64,000 bases of DNA from NCBI GenBank assembly GCA_001683735.1, contig LUGG01000014.1:682001-746000 (forward strand), read 5' to 3'. Below are positions 35,501 to 47,042 of the stretch, in pieces. The notes beneath the pieces were generated by a model, which worked only from the letters and a program-made list of their open reading frames with translations, did not search any database and had not been told where the DNA came from. Origin of the DNA: Grifola frondosa. Taxonomy: Eukaryota > Basidiomycota > Agaricomycetes > Polyporales > Grifolaceae. How positions within the stretch are numbered: position 1 is the first letter of the stretch; every line of letters starts with the position of its first letter. A program made the position numbers and the translations under genes.

Positions 35501-38500
35501 TATGGTTATATCCTTGAGAGAGACGTGAGCATGTGGGTGATTTACATCAATCAGAGCTGATCTTCATCTGACCGCTAAATAGACAACTGAAAGCCGATCT
35601 GTTCTCAGTCTTAGATAAATTCGTGCAGCAAGCGGCACTTCTGGACGATTTGTGAGTTAAAAAATCCATGTCGATATTTCTGTTCTCAGTGCTCGAATTT
35701 CAGTGATGACAGCTGGTGCGTGTTCTTGAGACGTTTTGCTGCCTCCGTACAGCACATCACAGGCCAAGACTTGGATGTGAAGACTATATCGGATGGCCAC
35801 GAATCTGTGCTTGAAGAAGAACTCGAGTCACTCCGAGCAAAGGTTGATGAATTGAGCGAAGAGGTAAACTTGGCTCACCGTAACCAATTATTAGGCAGAT
35901 TAGCTTATATTCTTTGTGTAGAGGACTGAATTACGGAACGAGTTAAATCAACAAGTTGCTGAGATCAACACGCTCAAATCTCTCACGCCTAACCTTCCGG
36001 CACCGCGTGGAAAGGGAACCAGCAAAGGTCATGAGGTATATTTTCTCTCCTTAAGTTAATGTCAAATCTCATCATGAACAGTCAAACCAGAGCTTCCATG
36101 GATTAGTTCAACGTCTTGTCCAGAAGGAGAAGCAGGTCTTGCAACTCCAAGCTGAACTCGATCGTTTGAAACCTCAGAATCCGACTGAAGGTCGCGACTC
36201 GGTGAGCGAAGGTCATGACATGTGTAAGGCATGAGCGTGAAATAGTGTTTTACAGGATGAGCGCGCGAAACGAGAGCGCGACAGGATAAAGTGGAATACC
36301 CTCAATGATGAAATCGCCAAGTTGAAAATACAGGTAAGCGCTGTATTCGCTGTCTTGTGGCCCAGATCATCATGCACATGCTCCAGCATGGAGAACTTGA
36401 GTCCGCCCTCGGCATCAAGGATAAGGAGATAATTTATTTGAAGCGAGCACTCGAATCTGTTTATTCTCGTTTTCAGCTCAGAGAGGAGAACAAAGAGTCT
36501 GAAATGGATGCACAACTCATTGCGAGTCGCGCAATTGATAGTCTAACCCAGAAAGACGAAGAAATATCCTTTCTTCACTCAGAGGTCGAAGCGTTGAAAG
36601 TACAGCTATCGGCAAAACCGAAATTCATCACAGAGAAGGATTTCAAACATCAAGTTCCGCCGCCGCCGCGCCACCGCCTATGAGGTCCACTCATACCGGC
36701 ACTGTTTCTCCATCGTGCGATAGTGCTTCGACCTCTCCGGGATTCCCCTCATTGCCGCCGCCGCCACCACCTCCCGCGCCGAAGCCACTACGACTGACAT
36801 CGCCACCCCTCAGTCCAGTTGTGTCGGACAGTCTGTCTCCTCCATCTCCTCCTCCGCCGCCTCCTCCTCCTCCGCCTCCTCCGCCTCCACCTCCTCTGTT
36901 GTCGCCTATCGACTCAAGTTTACCCTTGTCGCCTCCTCCGCCCCCACCGCCTCCGCCACCGATGTTTGCGGGTTCACCCCCACCTCCACTGCTACCAACT
37001 CCACCAAATTCCGGTATTACCTTACCTCCTCTCCCTCCGCCATTACCGCCTAGTATGAATGGTATGTCAGGTCCCCCACCGCCACCGCCGCCTCCTTCAG
37101 CATATAGATCATCTGCAATACCTCCAAAGATAGCTCGGCCTGCAAAGCGTCTGAAGCCCTTTTTCTGGAATAAGCTCACGAACCCTTCACTACCCTCGAC
37201 CGTCTGGGGAGATATCCCTTCAGACACCTCATTTGATCTCACCGATCTCGAGTCCACTTTTACTATTGACAATTCTCTGTCCAGCAGCTCTCAACCTTCG
37301 ATGATAGCGTCAAGGAAGCCGAGTGTGACAACGCTTTTGGATATCACTCGGGCTAACAACGTCGGTAAGAGTCATTGCAATTATTGTAGTGTTTGTCATT
37401 AATTCGAGTTGCGATAGCCATCATGCTTTCACGCATCAAGCTTGGTCTTCCTGACATCCGCAAAGCCCTCCTCGATCTCGATGACCAGAAGTTATCTATT
37501 GACGACCTAAGAGCCATCGGCAGACAACTGCCCACGGCAGAGGAGGCAAGCCACTCACAATAGAGTGATAGATAATAAATTGACGTCCCGGCCAGATGAC
37601 GAGACTCAGGGATTTCGGCGATGTCAGCAAACTGGCCAAGGCAGACCAGTATTTCAGCGAAGTAATACTCTCCTGCATAAGTATCCGTTGTTTGCTAACT
37701 CGAGTCAGATCATGACGGTTCCTAGATTGTCAGAACGTCTGGAGTGTATGCTATATCGTCGGAAGCTGGAACTTGAAATCGAAGAAATACGTCCTGAGCT
37801 CAATATTGTCCGCAATGCCTCCCGCGAACTTCGTTCTTCTATCAAGTTCAAGCGAGTGCTACAGGTAATAGATGCAGCCCTTTCTTTATAATATTATGCA
37901 CTTATCACTTATGAGCAGGCTATTTTGGCTGTTGGCAATGCTCTTAATAGATCATCGTTCCGTGGAGGGGCTAGAGGTTTCCAACTGGAAGCTTTATTGA
38001 AGGTAAGCCCAAGTTATTGCGACCATCTACGGTATTACTGAATCACAGTCAGATGAAAGAGACGAAGACTGCCAAAGGGGGTCCAGAATGCCCAACACTT
38101 TTGCACTATCTTGCACGAGTATTGCTGCGTAGTGATCCGTCGCTTGTCGTATTCATCGAGGACATGCCTCACGTGGAAGCTGCTGCGCGAGGTAAGTCTT
38201 AATGATATATGAACCAGATGAAGCATTGACGCCGCTACAGTCTCGGTGCAAACAATCCTTGCGTCTGTACAATCTCTCGTAATCGGTCTTAAGCAAGTAG
38301 CCGAAGAGATCAGAGTGTCGCAGAAAATGCAACCAGTGTTAAATGATCGTTTTGTCGCGGTGATGCAGGTATGTCACACTGCTCCTATTATTAGAGTCTG
38401 ATAGCTTATACAATGTCAGCCATTTATTACGAGAGTAGACTCAAGCGTAGATGCCCTAAAGAATATGGCAGCTTCTTTAGATACTGACCTTCACTCGTTG

Positions 38501-39011
38501 CTGGCCTTCTACGGAGAGAATCCCGATTCCCCGGATGGGCCGAAACCTGAGGATTTCTTTGGCTTAATTCTCACTTTCTCATCGTCACTTCAGGTAAGGC
38601 TCTTAGTCTTCTGATGTGGTGAGGATCTGACGACTCCGTATATAGAAAGCAGCGCTTGAAGTGCATGATACAGAAGCCAGAATTCAACCACCCACGTCGA
38701 AGGCTGCATTCGAAGAAATTACATCCCAGGTCGCGGGAGATTCGGTACGCTGGATAGCCTCCCATAGCAGAATGGCCTTATTGACTCCAATTGAGCAGAC
38801 CATCACGCGCAGCGCTGATGCATCACAGAATGACACTTTGAAGCCGCCTCCCAACTCTCAGAGTCGTGCCACTGGCCACTCTGTTGGAAGAGGAGACCTT
38901 GACCAAGCAATTCGCAGTATGCGGGTGGGCAAGCGAAGAGATCGTGCTCCTCCTCGACCTTTGAGCAAGATTTTCGTGGATGGTGCAAGGACTAGTCGCA
39001 TCTTCGATTGA
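32538..39011 (+). CDS. Formin (Bni1/SepA class) actin nucleator
   Basis: Diaphanous-related formin that nucleates actin cables at hyphal tips and septa under Rho GTPase control. N-terminus: LIVPILVAGGSLHFATIKPD; then the Drf GTPase-binding/FH3 region (about 33500-35600: VRHLISLRVHLSTANLAWIEEF, LRTLSSEVLAAICVL, EARTASMALVNALTN). A coiled coil follows (about 35780-36650), then a proline-rich FH1 (36690-37105), FH2 from about 37135 (KRLKPFFWNKL, IMLSRIKLGLPDIRKALLDL, AILAVGNALNRSSFRGGARG) and a basic tail ending GARTSRIFD. About 20 introns; one uses a GC donor (37546-37595). Exons near 32640-32740 and 33340-33540 are not resolved; ATG 32737 is an alternative start. Confidence 0.92.
36690..37105 (+). 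repeat. FH1 poly-proline coding repeat
   Basis: CCT/CCG/CCA-rich tract encoding at least five runs of 5-15 prolines, the profilin-binding sites of the formin. A near-microsatellite (TCCTCC units at 36838-36900), so length variation and assembly error are likely here. Confidence 0.8.
37546..37595 (+). other. GC-AG intron in formin FH2
   Basis: 50-nt intron with donor GAG|GCAAGC and acceptor GGCCAG|ATG. Removing it joins RQLPTAEE to MTRLRDFGDVSKLAKADQYF in frame; no GT donor gives a readable join. Confidence 0.75.
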
Positions 39012-39155
39012 TATATCACCAGCATTAGTTCTTGTATTATTCGCGTCTTCTTCACCTCGCTAAAATTGTAGAATACCCACGGATAGTTGCTGTATCTCAT
39101 TCAATATAACGACTGTCATGATTTTGCGCCCTTATTCTACTGAACAGAGTGACCC

Positions 39156-40550
39156 TCAATGATTCAAAGGAGACACTGCGTCACATCTGTCAACACATTC
39201 GAGGAATAGCTTGAAGAATCCCTTAATCTAAGTATTATCCCCCCGTTGAGTAGAGCATGTTTTCCGATAGCAGAAAGAGCTCACATTTAGGGCTTCTGCG
39301 ACAAGGCAATTCTTTCCGAGGGGGCCCCATGAATCGTCACAACAACGGTATTCCCATACATCCACAACAGTCTCCCCGGCGGTGTGAGTTCCGCTGAGCT
39401 CGACGTCCACACGGTATCTCTTGCAACGGAAAAGTTCAGGCTGAGATACGTACGCGATGGTCAGCGCGTCATGGAGAGGTGGGCCGTCAGCAAAGCCGAA
39501 GGTCGACTTGTATGATTCTGCGAAAAACCCGATGAGGGTAGAGAGCATGTTTCGGAGCGTTGTGGATGCTTTAGGAAGAACATCTGCGTCTGCTAAGACT
39601 GACGGGGCCAAGAGTTCACAGAGAATGTCGCGCGTGACGATGGCGGTGTGGGTGACGTTAAGAGGTATCATGGTCTTCTTGACGGGAACGTCTAGCACAA
39701 TCTGTGCGGCTTCGGCTGGACGGATAGGAATATCGGTTATGACATTCCACCAGACAGATTGAACCTTACGGTCACATAGGATATTAAATTCTGCGAGAAC
39801 GTGAGATGGCACTAGCGATAATATAGGTGTAAACTGACCTGCAGACGCGGACCTGTTGCCCACACCAACGCCTCCACCCATAAAGACAAATTCCTCTGAC
39901 ATTATTAACGGTCAAATGAATTCAGTGCCCCGGCACACAACTTACCTATGCCAACCAGGAGTTCGGTATAGACACTCGCAAAAAGGGCAATGTTCGTTAA
40001 AGGCCCGGAGGATACTACAGTGACTTTGCTACCCTTGCCATCATTCCAGGTATCTCGGATGGCTTTTGCCATTCCTTCTATTGCGTGCACCAGTCTCCCG
40101 TTAGTTTCGAGACGCGTACGAACCCCCTTGCTGTCAGCAGAGGGCAGCCCTTCTACGCCTCCCAATCCATCTAAACCATGTATCTCTGGATCATGTCTTG
40201 TTGGACGGATCAGTGGCTTTTCGGCCCCAGGGAAGACATGGACATTTTCCAAGGCTCCGAATGCGTATAGACAGTGCGCTGCATTAGCATTGGTGTTATC
40301 GGCACTCGCATTGCCGTGCACCTATTCTATCAGATCGGATGTATGGTAACGACGGAGGGTCGTTCTGCTCTTACTGTAGATATGCCCAAGAGACATATGT
40401 TGTTACAGTGCACCGCCAGCATTATCGCAGTGGCATCATCGTGCCCCTACCAGCAGAGTCATTCGGTTAAACGATTTCGTCTCTCAGTCACGCGCACGTC
40501 CACATAGAAACATAACTCACCGGATCACAGTCGTACCAGACGGGTTTCAT
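39156..40550 (-). CDS. URH1: Inosine-uridine-preferring nucleoside hydrolase
   Basis: Releases ribose from purine/pyrimidine nucleosides. Exon 1 encodes MKPVWYDCDP and exon 2 begins GHDDATAIMLAVH, together the calcium-binding DCDPGHDDA motif of the family. Later pieces: ISTVHGNASADNTNANAAHC, IHGLDGLGGVEGLP, VTVVSSGPLTNIALF, EEFVFMGGGVGVGNRS, EFNILCDPEAAQIVLDVP, FADGPPLHDALTIAYV. The last exon gives GFFKLFLECVDRCDAVSPL before the stop. Six introns, all GT-AG, no shift. About 360 aa. Converges on the formin (145 bp apart). Confidence 0.94.
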
Positions 40551-40811
40551 AATGGCTAACTTGTGGCTTGAACCGACTCCGACTTTCCGACGGCAACTTC
40601 GCCATTCACAATCTGCAAACCCCTTGGAATGGCGAAATTGCCCTTGGAATTTTTCCTTCAACTCCTCCTACAGAAGATCATGTGACCTGATAAGCGGTCA
40701 ATGGCCATTGGGCAATGTTTAGTAGGTTCACCAGTTCCCTTCGCCGCAGCAACAAACTCCAGTTCGTCTTCACACTGATCTGGGTGACTCGTGTGCACAA
40801 CTCATAGCTCT

Positions 40812-43555
40812 ATGAGTTCGCTGTTACAGAGCCAGGTGAGACAGAGGGTCTGTACACACCTTCACACTCACCGCCACCTTCGTGGATCCCGCCATGCTTC
40901 CAGCGATGACGGTCCAAGGGGACTTAACCGCCTACTACGAGCCATACAGCATTATATTGGAATGTCGCCTCCAACTATTCGCCCTCCACAGTTACGCCAC
41001 AATATGTCCGCTGACGAATTCCTCCAGTATTCTGAGGAATATCGGGCGTGGTTTGAAAGAGACGCTCCTAGACCAGCCCCTGTCATGAATCGTGCGATTC
41101 TTGTATCGGATCTGGTTGTTCGTCGTCGGTTGCATGAGACGTACCTTTTGGAGGCAAAGGATATGCACTATCATACATTTACAGGGCTTGCGAAACACTT
41201 CAGCTCGACGCCTCTACAGGGACTAGACCGCAGTATGTCAACCTCTTTGGGTATGAGCTGTTTAGAGTTACATCCTAACGTCGTACATGTATATCAGTTA
41301 CGTTCTCTGATATGTTTATTCAGAGAACACATGTTGTAAGCCGTCCTATCATCGTGCAAGAAAGTACATGCGATATCTGACTCCGCGAACAGGGACGTTT
41401 TCTGTTGTGCCGCATCATTGCGCCTTGCGGTTCGTCGCCATCCAACATATATTTGTTCAGATTCTCAAACTAGCATCATTTCAGTGCGCATGATGGCAGT
41501 ACAGACCATCATCGAAGACACCGATGGGCTGGTACAAACTTTGTCGATATACAATTTTCCAACGACGATCGGGTGTTCGCCTGATCATCTTGACAAGTTG
41601 TTCCCGATAGGCACAATCATTGCCATTCGAGAGCCTACTCTGAAAGCACCGTCGCAGGGATCCTATCCGCTGGTACGAGTGGATTCCCCCACAGATATCA
41701 TCTTTATCGAAGCCCATCATCCCATCCTACGTGACATTACCTGGAGGACTAGATTGCCAACTGCACTGCCAGACACGCTCGAGGGTTGGAAAGAGCAAGG
41801 GGATGCCTATATGAAGGCCTCTGAATGGCTTCCCGCCGCCATTGCATATTCTCGTGGTATTGGCTTGAACCCAGAGGCCGTTGAGCTTCGTCTAGATCGC
41901 TCTGAAGCTTATTTACGGCTTCACTACTATTCTGGCGCCCTCTATGATGCACGTCATGTTCTTTCAACTCCAGGTATAACGGACAGTTTCCGCCACAAAG
42001 CGTTGTTTCGAGAGGCGAAGGCGGAATATGCACGGGGAAATTTTCATGTCGCAGAAGGTAGTTTTATGTGTTGTCTTGATATCCGCCCGAAGGAAAAATC
42101 GGTCGTAGATTGGATCAATCGCACTCGCTCACGCCAAGTGGAGAGCACTGGCCGATATGACTGGGTGTCTCTGCTGCGGATGTCTAAAAAAGGTGCCCAT
42201 TTAGATGTCGCTGACTACCGAGGACCCGTGGAAGTACGATCGATGGCGCATCGCGGGGGTGGTAGAGGTATTGCAGCTACGAGGGATATCGAGGTGGGAG
42301 AATTGCTGGTACGTATTTTAGCCCCCCGAGATTGAAGTGTTGGAACTAACACGCTCCCACAGGTTGTATCGAAGCCATTTGTCGCCGTATACAAAGGTGA
42401 TGTCCCGAAAAGGGAAACATTCTTGACGGTTGACTTGCTCTCGAAGCGTATGAATGGCAGTACTGGGCATATATCCACGTTGCAGATCATAGAGAAAATA
42501 TACGGCAACCCGGAGACCCACGATCTCGTGTATCATCTATATGCTGGTCCTAATTTCCCTTGTTCATCCAACTCGTATCCGCCAGTGATCTCATCCGAGC
42601 CCTCTGCGGTGGATCCTTTAGCCCCCTTGGTTGACATCGACGTGGCTCGGATAGAGGCCATCTCGATGTATAACAGGTTCTCTCTTTCCTCCGTATTGGA
42701 TGATGCACCTTCCGTGACTGGCTCCGATTCAGACTTGGGCACATCTACAGGCCTCTATCTCCTACCATCTCTTTTCAATCATTCGTGCGCAAGCAATGCG
42801 CTGTGGGTCAGTATCGGAGGCGTGATAGTGGTCAAAGCGACGGAGCACATACCGGCGGGCACTGAAATTACGCTGCAATACATCAGAGACACTTCTTACG
42901 TGGAACGTCACTCCGTCCTGAAGCAGTATATACCTTCGGGCTGTGACTGCTCGTTATGCAAGGAGGAATTGAAGGATGGTGAGGCCGCGATACAGCGCAG
43001 ACACGAGCTATTTGCGAAGCTGTGCCACGGCAAGGGCTATTCTGTCGCAGAGTTACGGACGTTGGAACAGCAACTTGCGGAGACGTACTCGCCGGCGAGG
43101 GGAACGATTAGACCAATGATGGCCATGGTTCAGCATGTTATCGCGATCAAGCTGATTGCTCTGGATAAACCGAGCATGGATATCATCAGAGAGGAGCTGA
43201 AGGCATTGGAGAACCTTGGATTCACGGTCCTTCCATTATCTTCGGCCTTGAAGTCACCCATCGCAACCGACAGGCTCCCATTGACGATCGATTTTCATGT
43301 AGTTGCCCACATACTGATCATCATAAGTTTCGCCTACTTGCGTCTATGCGATAACAAAAATGCTTCCAGGTGGCTGAAGGCTGCAGTATGGGGTGGGTCA
43401 TACTCTCTTCGTTCAGATATTTCATTGTCAACCTGGTTAATTTTTCCTTAGTGACAAATACTGCAATTGGTGGAGGTAAGGGACTGTTCATGGTGATGAT
43501 GGCAGAGGATTTGGCCCGACATAGTATGCAGGAGTTCGCGAAGCGTGCACTATAA
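40812..43555 (+). CDS. TPR-SET domain protein (SMYD-like)
   Basis: Protein with TPR-like repeats followed by a split SET domain, a putative lysine methyltransferase. N-terminus: MSADEFLQYSEEYRAWFERD region; TPR-like helices at TLEGWKEQGDAYMKASEWLP to IRPKEKSVVDWINRTR; SET N-part GGGRGIAATRDIEVGELL; SET C-part LLPSLFNHSCASNALW, AGTEITLQYI; post-SET Cys cluster GCDCSLCKEEL. Start ATG 40812 is the first in frame; introns near 41231-41298, 41338-41393, 41431-41486, 42309-42361 and 43389-43451. Substrate unknown. About 740 aa. Frame intact as far as traced. Confidence 0.85.
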
Positions 43556-44783
43556 ACATATGTCCGTATCTTTCTTAGCACTGTAACATCGATTGCAAGT
43601 TGTAGAGTATATCATGGATGTACAACGTATATGAAGCATATGATAACATCAGCGTATACAGTGGGAGAACTAGGTGTGCTGTACTCACCAGCTTCACCAT
43701 CACATCACTAGATCAGGGAATTCTTCATACAACCTCTCGATGTAAATCGGCCGTGGTGGACGTCTTCCGTATTCGAGGATTCACCACGAAGCGCGGGATC
43801 GATCATCGAGGACGTTAAGGTGGTCCACTACCAGGCAAAGGCAATAATTCCTAGTAGCAAAGCACCTTCGGTCGCAGCACGTGTGGATATGTTGCATTAC
43901 ACATGCAACACCGAGTATTCTCTTCATGAAGGACCAGTAGCGAATCGATGAGCCGTCGTTAGAAAAGCACGGGGATATTATCCGGATCCTAAAGGGCAGG
44001 AAAGTCACACATATCCCAACTCTCGCTTGCGATGGGAACGAGCGCAATCGAGACACACACAGCAAGCACGCACCTAACAAATTTTGAACAACACGTACGT
44101 TGACGCATTATCGTCTTGTGGAAATCGAGGTAACGCAGCTGTCAAGGTACTTCAAGAGAAGCTACAACTTACTTAAGGCTGTCTCTGATTGACCCGATTA
44201 TCTTTGACGTGCAATCCAGATGTCTTATAAGAAATGAGCTGCAGGTCACAAAGAAGCTGTGGACACGAGCGGATTTAAGTTCACGCAATCGTTGTGCATA
44301 CATACCGGCAGGCAGGACGTACATGACGAGCAGGCAACCACATCTGAATCCTATGTGATTGGGAGCTTGCAAGGCCCCTGGGATCTACCGCAAGTGATTC
44401 TGAATATGGTGACATGGTCTCGAGAGCAGGGCCGAGGCAACAATTTTGTATGAAGCCGAGGTTTTATGTTTGTTGGCAGTCGTTGAGCAGTGAGGATGTG
44501 GATAGAAATAATATATCATTGTTCAGTGCAACTAGAAAACAGGGCCTAGCAAGATGTCTGCCCCGTATCTGTCCCAGTATTGGTAAGCTTGTGAGTACTG
44601 GGTCAATAAAAAGGCAGTTCGTTCGATTTAGGTTCAAGACCACAGTGCCAGAAGCAACTGAGCGGGCTCTTTTCAGACAGTGAAAACGGCAGAGCCTAGT
44701 ATCTGAAAAGAGTACGTGAACCGACGCACTTCGATATCGCATCAACCTTGATGTGCAAACGCAGACGACCAAATCTTCTGTAT
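43556..44783. other. Gene-poor 1.2-kb region
   Basis: No recognisable gene. Short ORFs on both strands show no family pattern. An 11-bp perfect inverted repeat near the right end (44667-44677 and 44702-44712) is listed separately. Confidence 0.4.
44667..44712. repeat. 11-bp inverted repeat, hairpin candidate
   Basis: CTCTTTTCAGA and its exact reverse complement, with a 24-base loop. It lies just 3' of the TRAPPC2L stop, so it may form a hairpin in that transcript's 3' UTR. Confidence 0.5.
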
Positions 44784-45393
44784 TCACGAGACAGCTGTTC
44801 CAACAGCTCCTACAGCTCTCCCTATCTCATCCACGCGTCGACGAAAGGCCTTCCATTTGGCACTGCCCGCCAGCAGGAGCGTCGCATAATCGTGGAAGCC
44901 GTCCGTTGATGCATTCAGTCTCAAAAACGGGTTCGCGACCGATTGGCGATACGCCGTGTGCAGCGCTCTGAATATCTGAAATGGCAGGTTGGATGGGAAA
45001 CCCATCACGGTCTGTAAGAATCATGGAACGCACCGTGATAATGTCAGCGTCGCGTACGACTGCATCGGTCAAAGCCAGGGCTATGATGATTTTGACCTTC
45101 AACGGAGTCATGTATCCATACACCGCAACATCTTCCATCGTATAGAGAAGATTCATGTAGCAGTCCGTCGACTTGGTCGCAGTCGCGGCAGTGACTGAAG
45201 GAGTGTCAAGACCCTACAAAGAGCTGGCACGATCACTCGACGCACTGCGCTCGTCTATCACGTCAAGACTGGTATGGGCGATGTAATGGTACTTGAGCTC
45301 ATCTTGTCGGGGCTGAGCAAAGGTGCGGATGAGGATGGGATGGTTCTGTGCGGATATGAACGCTACGGCGTTGAGACGAAGTTGAGACGGCAT
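44784..45393 (-). CDS. TCA17: TRAPPC2L/Tca17 sedlin-family protein
   Basis: Longin-fold TRAPP-associated protein of Golgi trafficking. N-terminus: FISAQNHPILIRTFAQ, DELKYHYIAHTSLDVIDER; then STDCYMNLLYTMEDVAVYGY, TPLKVKIIIALALTDAVVRD, and after a GT-AG intron IFRALHTAYRQSVANPFLRL with the stop at 44784. An in-frame TAG at about 45213 would truncate the protein unless a 36-nt intron (GTGCCAGC...CCTTCAG, about 45228-45193) is removed, which leaves the frame open and gives SSDLTAATATKSTDCY. So I infer a very short intron. About 165 aa. Confidence 0.88.
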
Positions 45394-45701
45394 GAGATCA
45401 ACATGAGATGAAGACTGTGATGTCGATCGCATTCACCCAGCGCGTAAAATTCACCGTGTTGGATTGGCCAGACTGCTCACTAGACAAGGCTAGCCTGCAC
45501 ATCCTCTCATGTCATTAAGAAATGTGCGCAAAATTTATGGTATCGTACGACAGAGCTCAGAGCTGCAGGACCGTCTGCGATGACCGTCTATCCCCTCATG
45601 AGCACCACATCAACTCCTTTCAACGACGATAACAATAGATGTGCATAAATCTAACACAAGAAACACAAGAAAGCGAAGCATGTGTGAAACGACGACATGG
45701 T
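45394..45701. other. Short intergenic region
   Basis: About 310 bp between TRAPPC2L start and the cytochrome b5 stop, both on the minus strand. Probable promoter of TRAPPC2L; nothing specific recognised. Confidence 0.4.
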
Positions 45702-46380
45702 TCATACGGCACCGCTGGAGTAGTAGCGCCACGCCGAATAGGCACCCAACATCGCAAGAGGTACGAAGTACATTAAGCTAGAGTGCAATGTTAGCAACGA
45801 CGCGAGCAGGACACGTCAGCGTGAGAACGTACTTTGACCCTTGCTGGACAGCGGTGTTCACAGCGTTGCTGGAACCAGAGGACTGAACGGACCCCTTGGT
45901 TTTCAGCTCCTACTCGAGGCAGATCCATATATCAGGGCTATTCTAAGAGATGAAGAAGACGCGACGTACATCAGTCTTCTCAAAGTCTCCGATATACAGA
46001 TCGGCCAGTAGTGCGCGAGCCTCGTCGGAATGACCAACGTCTTCGAATGCCTCCGTCGCATCTCGGGCTATTGGGGTTGGCTTGCGTTGAGGTAAAGTAG
46101 CACTAGCAGAATAGTCAACCACTTACCACTCTCCGCCAGAATCACCTCGTCCCCACCAGGATGCTATATGAAACCTGAATAGGAGCACGACGGATGAACA
46201 CATTCAATGAGTCTCACCTCATCAATAAATTTGGTAACATCGTAAACTATTCGTGAATGAGGTCGGCAGGCGGGATTGGAGAAAGGCGGATCACGCACCC
46301 TTCTCGTGCAAGAGAATGTAAAGACTGTTTTTTGTGCTGTTGGCCTTCAGCTGAGCATATGTAATCACTTTGGAAGCCAT
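45702..46380 (-). CDS. CYB5: Cytochrome b5, tail-anchored
   Basis: Electron carrier of the ER membrane for desaturases, sterol and cytochrome P450 reactions. [20 protein letters not shown] starts the heme domain; exons then give [21 protein letters not shown] with the first heme-ligand His, and [20 protein letters not shown] with the second. After a Ser-rich linker, the C-terminal anchor is [19 protein letters not shown]. Five short introns, all GT-AG; no frame problem. About 140 aa, normal. Confidence 0.93.
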
Positions 46381-47042
46381 GGGGATCGACGTAAGGACGA
46401 TGAGAGGGACGGTGTAACAGTAGTCAGGTCGTGCTTCAAAACAAAACCGGTCTAAGTATAAGGGTCGGCTCAGCCCGTCTAACAATTTCACACGTGGCAA
46501 GCAGTATTATGTAGCATCAGCCATCTCCACCGAGACTCAGTCCGGTCTCGTACACTTCTATCGCATATTGTACACATCATCTCATGGTAAGCTGGATGAT
46601 ATTCGCGCCGATGAAGGACGGGATGGTACAGCCTGCCACGCGGGCCGTCAACTGAGAAAGAAACTGCACACAAGACTACATGAATGATGTGTTGATGTCA
46701 TCATGTTGCTATCTGGCAAAACTGATAAGTAAAAGGAAACCCTACGTCGAAGAAAGGTCCTGAAACCGTGGAGAACTTGCACACGTATACGGCACAATTG
46801 CGATGGCTGGGCTACGACCTGCTGCCACTGCCAGAACTTAAGTCGCGCGATGTCGCGACTCACGTGCACGTGCGCTTTTCAATCTCCGACCGACTCGGCA
46901 GTCAGAAGTTGACGCAGCCACGAGGCTTTTCCACCACAGAGCCTCCATCTCACTTTTCTGCCCCCGCAGTCGGCCATCGCTGTTCGCAACGTTCTTAACG
47001 AACAATATTCGTTTTGGTGCAGGGGCACCCAACTCACCCAAC
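46381..47042. other. Divergent promoter region, 660 bp
   Basis: Between the starts of cytochrome b5 (minus) and the membrane-nucleoporin gene (plus). No gene seen. No clear regulatory motif was identified. Confidence 0.4.

Noticed and set aside
36691..37272. Glycine-rich ORF on the minus strand
   Set aside because: It is the antisense of the formin poly-proline FH1 region.
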